Below are positions 58,557-64,000 of a stretch of 64,000 nucleotides of DNA, one piece after another. The position numbers and the translations under genes are program-made. Each line of letters begins with the position of its first letter. Position 1 is the first letter of the stretch. Source of the stretch: Thelephora terrestris. Its lineage: Eukaryota; Basidiomycota; Agaricomycetes; Thelephorales; Thelephoraceae. The stretch covers positions 124,001-188,000 of the forward strand of contig WIUZ02000017.1 in the NCBI GenBank assembly GCA_015956445.1. The letters run 5' to 3'. The notes beneath the pieces are model-generated. The model did no database searches. It had not been told where the DNA came from and saw nothing but the letters and a program-made list of their open reading frames with translations.

Positions 58557-61500
58557 ATGGTACTCGGTTGTGATGACTCTGGTCTGTTTCACCGTTCCCC
58601 ACGTCTACCAACCCCGTCGTCAGGGACAACGGTCGATGCTAACCTCGCTTCTTCAGGCCCCCAGTATCTTTCCTCACGCTCAAGCGACGTAATCCTCTCT
58701 GAAATTCGCCCTATCCAACTCAAGATTGAAGCCCTGCGCTCCATCAATACCTTTCTCGACGAGTTTCTATGGAACATCCTCAGCACCGCTCGTTCGTTGG
58801 TTACCGATCGCATTAAGGCTGGAGTCCTCAAAATCTTGCCAACAAGTCTGGGGAAAGCCGCACTGTTGGAGGCAGAGGTCGAGCTCAAGGCTTACTGGGA
58901 ACGTACTGGCCCTAGGCCCAAGCCCAACGTCGGGGCGAACGACGCGCTAGACTTTCCACTTCAATGGACTTATGAGGTATCTCAGTCCCCCCGCATTTCT
59001 TTCTGTCGGCTGCACTGACATGCCAATCCTCTCTCCTGCTAACAGCTCCTGAGACTCAAATGCGAAGCATACTCAACCCTCAACGACACTGACGAGGATA
59101 GCATTGCCGAAGCCAGGCTCAGTGTACGAATGCGTGAAGCTGGTCACCTGGTCCCACCCCAAGCGGCGTTGGTAGCCCCTGCAGCTTTGTATCTGACCGC
59201 GGTTTTGGAGCATATTTGCGAGTGCGTCCCATCTTTGCCCCCGAGAAAAGTCCAGCTCACTCACGTCGGCCTCATTAGACATATCTTGTCAAACATCAGC
59301 CGCGTAGTTTCCCGTGATAGCAGCCGAACGTCTGCAACCCTCAACGACCTCTTCGTCGCAATTTGCGAAGATGTGACACTTTACGGGACTTTCAAAGCCA
59401 TGAAAGGTGGGATGGCCCCATCACCCCGTCTCCCTGGCATTCGGCTGATTTAAATCTCCAGTGTATGACCAGATTGATAACCTCATTAAAACCACCCGAC
59501 CCCGCCGAAGCAAATCAATTGGGAGGGCCGCAGTCGACAAATTGACGACTTCCTCTCACCACTCGGAATCCTCTTTGAATAGTGCTTCTGGGCATTCTCG
59601 CAATCGCGCTTCAATCGGGGATGGCAAGGCAATCCCCGGTCTCTCTGTAGACCAGCGGTCGGGCTCAAGGACGTCCGTCGATAATCCTCCCTCAACTCAC
59701 AAACGGGCAGAGTCAGCTGCCAGCGGTTGTTCAGAGAGCCTGAATAATAGTTCCGTAGAGCTTGAGGTATGTTCCATTTAGCCAATAGCTTAAACCACGC
59801 CTGTCCTTATATATACTCTCCAGGAACGTATGCTCAATGATGAGTTCGACGAACTAATGCGTTCCGGAGCAACTATGAAGGTGTCTCTGACCCCCGATAG
59901 GTTGAAGACTATGGAGGTTCGTTCGCCTTTTCCTGATGAAAGATCATCTTTGACACCACCTCCAGGTTTTCAAGGAAGAGAAAAGCCGCCGCGTGGGCCG
60001 CAAGGTCTCAAACAAACGCGGGGCTGAGGAGTTGTCGCGTCCGGAAAAGCGATCCATTGGTAATCGCCCGCCAATGCCGAGGCCGGTCGACGTTATTGCG
60101 GAAGACGACGAAGAGACGACCTCCACCCTTGTCTCTTCAAGTAATGGAAGAGCGCAACCCATGAATCCATCACCTAAGCGAGCGGCTCCTTCCAAATTTG
60201 ACACAAACGGTAGGAGCCGAGCTATATCAACCTCCCAGATCCAAACGGGCGCCGCCCGTATCCTCCCCCGCAAAACTTCCTCGCTCTCTGCAAAGGCGTC
60301 TACTTCGATGTCTCAAAAGCGCTCCGTCTACGGCCTCAGCCCCCTGGAACTTTCTGACAGACCCAACCGCACCCGCAACATCATCGACATGGACATAGAC
60401 GATATCATGAACGGTTCGGACGACGAAAAATCTGAGCCCCTCGAAATATCCAACTACAAGACTCCACGGCCTCCCAAAGTTTCTAAGGGTGCTCGCGACT
60501 TGATTGATTTCCTGGATCAGGGCCCTCCGGTCGACTTCATACCCCCTCCTCAATCTCCCGTCGCCTCGTCCATCAAGTCCACAGGGCGCTTTCAGCGGAT
60601 GATGTCCAGACTCACCGGAAGCTCGAGTAGTGAGAAACTTAGGGAGGAGAGCTTGAAGCTCAGGAGAACTCCCGTCGCCAACAGCGCGTTCAACAGTGCA
60701 AATGGTCCCATAAACTCTCCGCAGACACCGATCAAGAAGATGCCATCTTTCATAGTCGCAACACCCCCTCCACGAATGCAGCCCACGCAACAGCAATCTA
60801 CTCCTCCTAAATCTCCGACAATTAACTACGACTCTTCGCGGTCGCTACAGAGGATGACATCTGTCCGAAAGAAGGTTCCCCCTGTTGAACCTGAATTGGA
60901 AATACCTGTAAATGGCCCACCGTCGCCCCCCGTCTCCCGGACCGTGTCCACTGATAAACCTCCCCCTTCGCCTCTCACCAATGGAGACGGGCAGTCAAAC
61001 AGTGTCGACGAGCCCCATAAACCCTCTTGTACCCCCTTATCACCGCCAGAGCTAGACGCTCGGCCGCCGGCAAGCGATGAAAAAATAATATTCCGACGGC
61101 CAGCGCCTGCACCCCCGGTGAAGATCACGGTTGAAGTTGCTGCCCCCGCGCCTATACCAATCCCCGTTAAGATTCGGCCACCATCTCCACAAGACGCACA
61201 ATCACCTTTTGACGCTGCTCAAGCGCAGAGTTTACGCCAGTTAGTGTCCACCGCGACTACTGCTGATGAATGCAGAGTACTAGTGGACATGTTTCTCGCG
61301 CGGGTTGGGTTCCCCATTGATCGAAGTACAGACGTAGACCCCTACCCCTCCCCCATCTCCTCTGTTGACCCAAGCGACGTAGATCTCGAATGCTCCGTCA
61401 TCGAGGCGCTGCTTGGAGGTGACCCCCCGAGTACCTCCCCTACCGCCATTCATAGTGCCCAGCCTTCAGAAGCTGGTCAAGCTGACGAATCCGAGGTTGG

Positions 61501-61630
61501 GAGCAGCGATGCGGAAAGTTGTAACGAAGTCATCGATTCCCCGACTCGATACTCTCCCTCGAAGATCGCTCGGGACACTCGTGTCAACCGCCCGCTCCCT
61601 CCCGCAAGCCGTCTGCTTGTTGTTGCCTAA
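58557..61630 (+). CDS. putative H2B-H2A-like histone-fold doublet with long disordered tail
   Basis: Six exons: 58557-58976, 59046-59221, 59279-59406, 59462-59766, 59824-59916 and 59966-61630; 2787 nt, 928 aa. Residues about 55-118 follow the H2B pattern: EALRSINTFLDEFLWNIL aligns with the alpha-2 helix, and KILPTSLGKAALLEAE with the H2B LLPGELAKHA block. The loop between is shortened. Residues about 165-238 follow H2A: VAPAALYLTAVLEHICEHIL matches the AP.YLAAVLEY..AEIL helix, then RDSSRT matches the RDNKKT loop and LNDLFVAICED the final helix. The remaining 690 residues are disordered, Pro/Ser-rich, with basic patches such as KEEKSRRVGRKV. Order and spacing argue for an intramolecular histone dimer; this is inference from reading by eye. 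Confidence 0.75.
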
Positions 61631-62021
61631 TCCCCCTCGCTCCCTTACTTTTTTTATCTACTGAATTTATCCTGCCCTATGCCTTCGCCCTTCGCCCAGT
61701 TAAGCTATGCCCGATCTATAGTATATATTTGTGGTACTTTTCCTTCGTTTGCGGTTCCCGTGGTCTTGTTGTTCCCTCCGCCTTCGTAGTTCCTCGCTTA
61801 CTCACCCTCTTGTCGTATACCTCTCTCCCCCAGCCTCTCAGGATTTTCAGGAATAAATACTACACCCTACCCGGACTCTGCCGCGTTCTACCCGTCTTCC
61901 TTTCCGATCTTTCTAGTACTGATCCAGGACGCGTGCCACGACTCTTCGTCTTTGTAATGTTCAGAATAAATGAGATCTGGGATCTGAAATTTCGCAATCG
62001 CACATGTTCTTTGTTCTGATT
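61631..62021. other. convergent 3' flanks
   Basis: About 390 bp between the stop codons of the histone-fold gene and RPA135. No coding content is supported. Confidence 0.5.
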
Positions 62022-64000
62022 CTACTCTACCGCAACTGATACCGCGATCCCCATCGCTGCCAGCTCTGCGCACAAATACCTGAACACGTATGGGACCGCA
62101 ATGACATCTAGATCCCCCCCTTTTGATGTTGAGCCAAGGAAGTTGGTGGGGGGGATCGAGACGCGAATGTCACCAGAGACGGTAATCTGTCCAGTTTTTT
62201 CGTCGGTGAGAGATTTTCGGGCGAGTTGATCTTCTTCCTCGGCCACCGCTCGGCAGACTCGGCAGTACTCTCCACCAGGGCCCGCGGGCTTCGCTACGCG
62301 CTCCATCCCAAGCACTGTTGATCCGAGGCCGACGTTATCGTACCCCAGAGAAATCATGCTCCCGCACGTCCTACAGACCCACGCGGTCGAATAGTCTGAA
62401 CAGTTCATCAGCCGATCCTGAAGCAGGAAAGAAGTCCCATGCGCGATGAGCGCGTCTCGTTCCATCTCCCCGAATCGGATGCCACCCGCCCTTTTTCGCC
62501 CCTGTCCGCGGAACACAAAGAAAGAAGCGAGTTTTGTTTACCCATGTGAGTGGAGGTTTTTTTTCCGTGTATTTTGCAAATTGGAGCCACGAACCTTGAC
62601 GGGTTGTCGGGTCAACGGGTCGATCGGACCCGTGGTTCTGACCTGGAACTTGTCCAAGACCATGTGTCGTAGACGTTGGTAGTAAACGACTCCGATGTAT
62701 ATGTCCGCAGCGAACTCTTGACCGGTGATTCCAGAGTACATTGGCTCGTTTCCATAGTAGTTGTAACCTGCTGCCTTGAGTTGTTCTCCAAAGTAGTCAA
62801 TCGCAGTGTCGTCCTCGGTGAATCTAAAACGGAACAAGCTCTTAAACATATTTGGGTCAAGGAAATTGATGGTGCGATCTCACTGAAAGGGAGTCGCATC
62901 TTGCGCGAGTCCGTGCATTGCACCAGCCTTCCCTGCCATACTCTCCACCAGCATCCCGATTGTCATTCGACTTGGGAATGCGTGGGGGTTGATGATTACG
63001 TCTGGCTGCATTCCGCTCTCCGTAAACGGCATGTCCACCGCTGGCCATTTCTGGGAACAGACACCCTTTTGACCATGTCGCGATGAGAACTTGTCACCTA
63101 TAACTGGAGAACGGGTGATGCGAAGCGTGATGTGGACTTTTTGCAATTCAGAGTCGCCGGCATCGCTCCCTGCAGAAGAAATGGTTAACCTTGCGGTGAT
63201 GTCACCCGAGTGGAAGGACCAACCTAACAATCTTACGGTATCGACGTATGCCACTTCGTCCCCTTTATACTTGACGAACCGGGTTCGACCAGTAGTGTCG
63301 TCGATATAAGCGGCGATCGGGGCACCGGGTACAAGACGTGCGCCCACCAATGGAAGCCCATCCCAGTCGATCGTTTCGCCAGCTGGGTGGTCGCCTTTTC
63401 TCATCCGGACGTCTGGGCCAATACCAAAGTGAAGTGTGGGAGTGGAACCCTTTAACGCACCCTTCACGTCTGCGAGGTCAATCGGGTATGACTTGTAGAC
63501 CGTCCCGTAACCAAACCCGCGCTCGTGAGCCGATTTATTCAGTATCATGGCGTCCTCCATATCGTACCCGGTGTACGATATTACGGCGACGATCGCGTTC
63601 GTTCCATTGGGGAAGGAATCCATGCCGTACGTGTTGTGCAGCGCTGGGCGGACTACAGGTGATTGACCGGTCTGTAACCTGTACAATTTGTTGTCCGTCC
63701 GGTGTTGAAGCGCGGTTGATGGTGTTCCCATCGATTGTTTCCCCATCTGTCAAGGTGATCAATAACCCCTACATAGGGGGATAGAGGGACTAGTACCTGA
63801 CACTGGTAGATGTTTCGTGGGCTCTAGAGTGGGGTCATCAATCCATCGAGCTGGTGATCGTTGCGACACTTATGTACGATACCTGATTGAAATCCGAGAA
63901 CGGCGTCAGGTTTGCAAGTATCGACAGAAAATTTGTTGGCGAATGTTCCACATGTGTGGAGACCCCCGCCTCAATTTCTGCTGGTGTACAGGCGATATCC
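62022..64000 (-). CDS. RPA135: RNA polymerase I second-largest subunit RPA135 (5' part outside window)
   Basis: Catalytic-core subunit that makes pre-rRNA. Exons visible: window edge (64000)-63883, 63823-63797 (27 nt), 63746-62884, 62823-62595 and 62501-62022 with the stop at 62022. Active-site region sequence includes [22 protein letters not shown] followed by [41 protein letters not shown] split over the text, and [18 protein letters not shown]. The phrase [21 protein letters not shown] marks Pol I; Pol II Rpb2 differs there. The C-terminal zinc ribbon has CRTC and CRVC pairs. The gene continues upstream beyond 64000. Confidence 0.94.

Overview
The window is nuclear DNA from a basidiomycete fungus, most likely an agaricomycete. 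Genes are dense on both strands, and nearly every gene is cut by GT-AG introns of about 45-75 bases. Several coding exons are very small (6, 18, 23, 27 and 30 nt). Protein families point the same way: a basidiomycete-type TKL kinase plus a decayed relative, a X325/BIM1 copper protein, a basidiomycete-style P450, Whi3/Scw1, and long disordered Pro/Ser-rich proteins. I saw no bacterial operons, CRISPR arrays, rRNA, tRNA or intact transposons. Exon models were spliced by hand; those given with exact exons close in frame over their full length.

Layout. 1-3.8 kb: 3' end cut off GRR1 (F-box/LRR, minus), a small Gag1-clamp-like protein (plus), then the divergent spliceosomal pair LSM3 (minus) and U1-C (plus). 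3.8-9 kb: gene-poor, with an AT-rich degenerate repeat, an intact kinase (minus) and a broken kinase relic (plus). 9-12.4 kb: SUA5 (plus) and a TCD-type dehydratase (minus), two enzymes of the t6A/ct6A tRNA pathway, meeting tail to tail. 12.8-16.5 kb: an unknown three-helix membrane protein and a cytochrome P450 with an 18-nt microexon. 17.2-20.9 kb: a tandem phosphatase with one active and one dead domain, then a GPI-anchored X325 copper protein. 22.7-27.9 kb: two large disordered proteins. 28.6-30.3 kb: an AlkB-like dioxygenase and NEDD8. 30.6-36 kb: a synaptojanin-type phosphatase divergent from a Svp26/Tex261 COPII adaptor. 36.2-48.2 kb: an unknown nuclear-looking protein, NUP192/205 (2054 aa), and SMC5, the last two head to head. 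48.5-58.2 kb: a PPxY tail-anchored protein, a Whi3/Scw1 RNA-binding protein and a C2H2 zinc-finger protein. 58.5-61.6 kb: a protein whose N-terminus reads as an H2B-like fold followed by an H2A-like fold. 62-64 kb: 3' part of RPA135, the second-largest Pol I subunit.

The most striking items are the putative single-chain H2B-H2A-like histone doublet (58557-61630), the duplicated phosphatase in which both halves keep the same intron pattern but the second lost its catalytic loop (17177-18619), and the recurrent close pairing of functionally related genes (SUA5/TCD; LSM3/U1-C; synaptojanin/Svp26).
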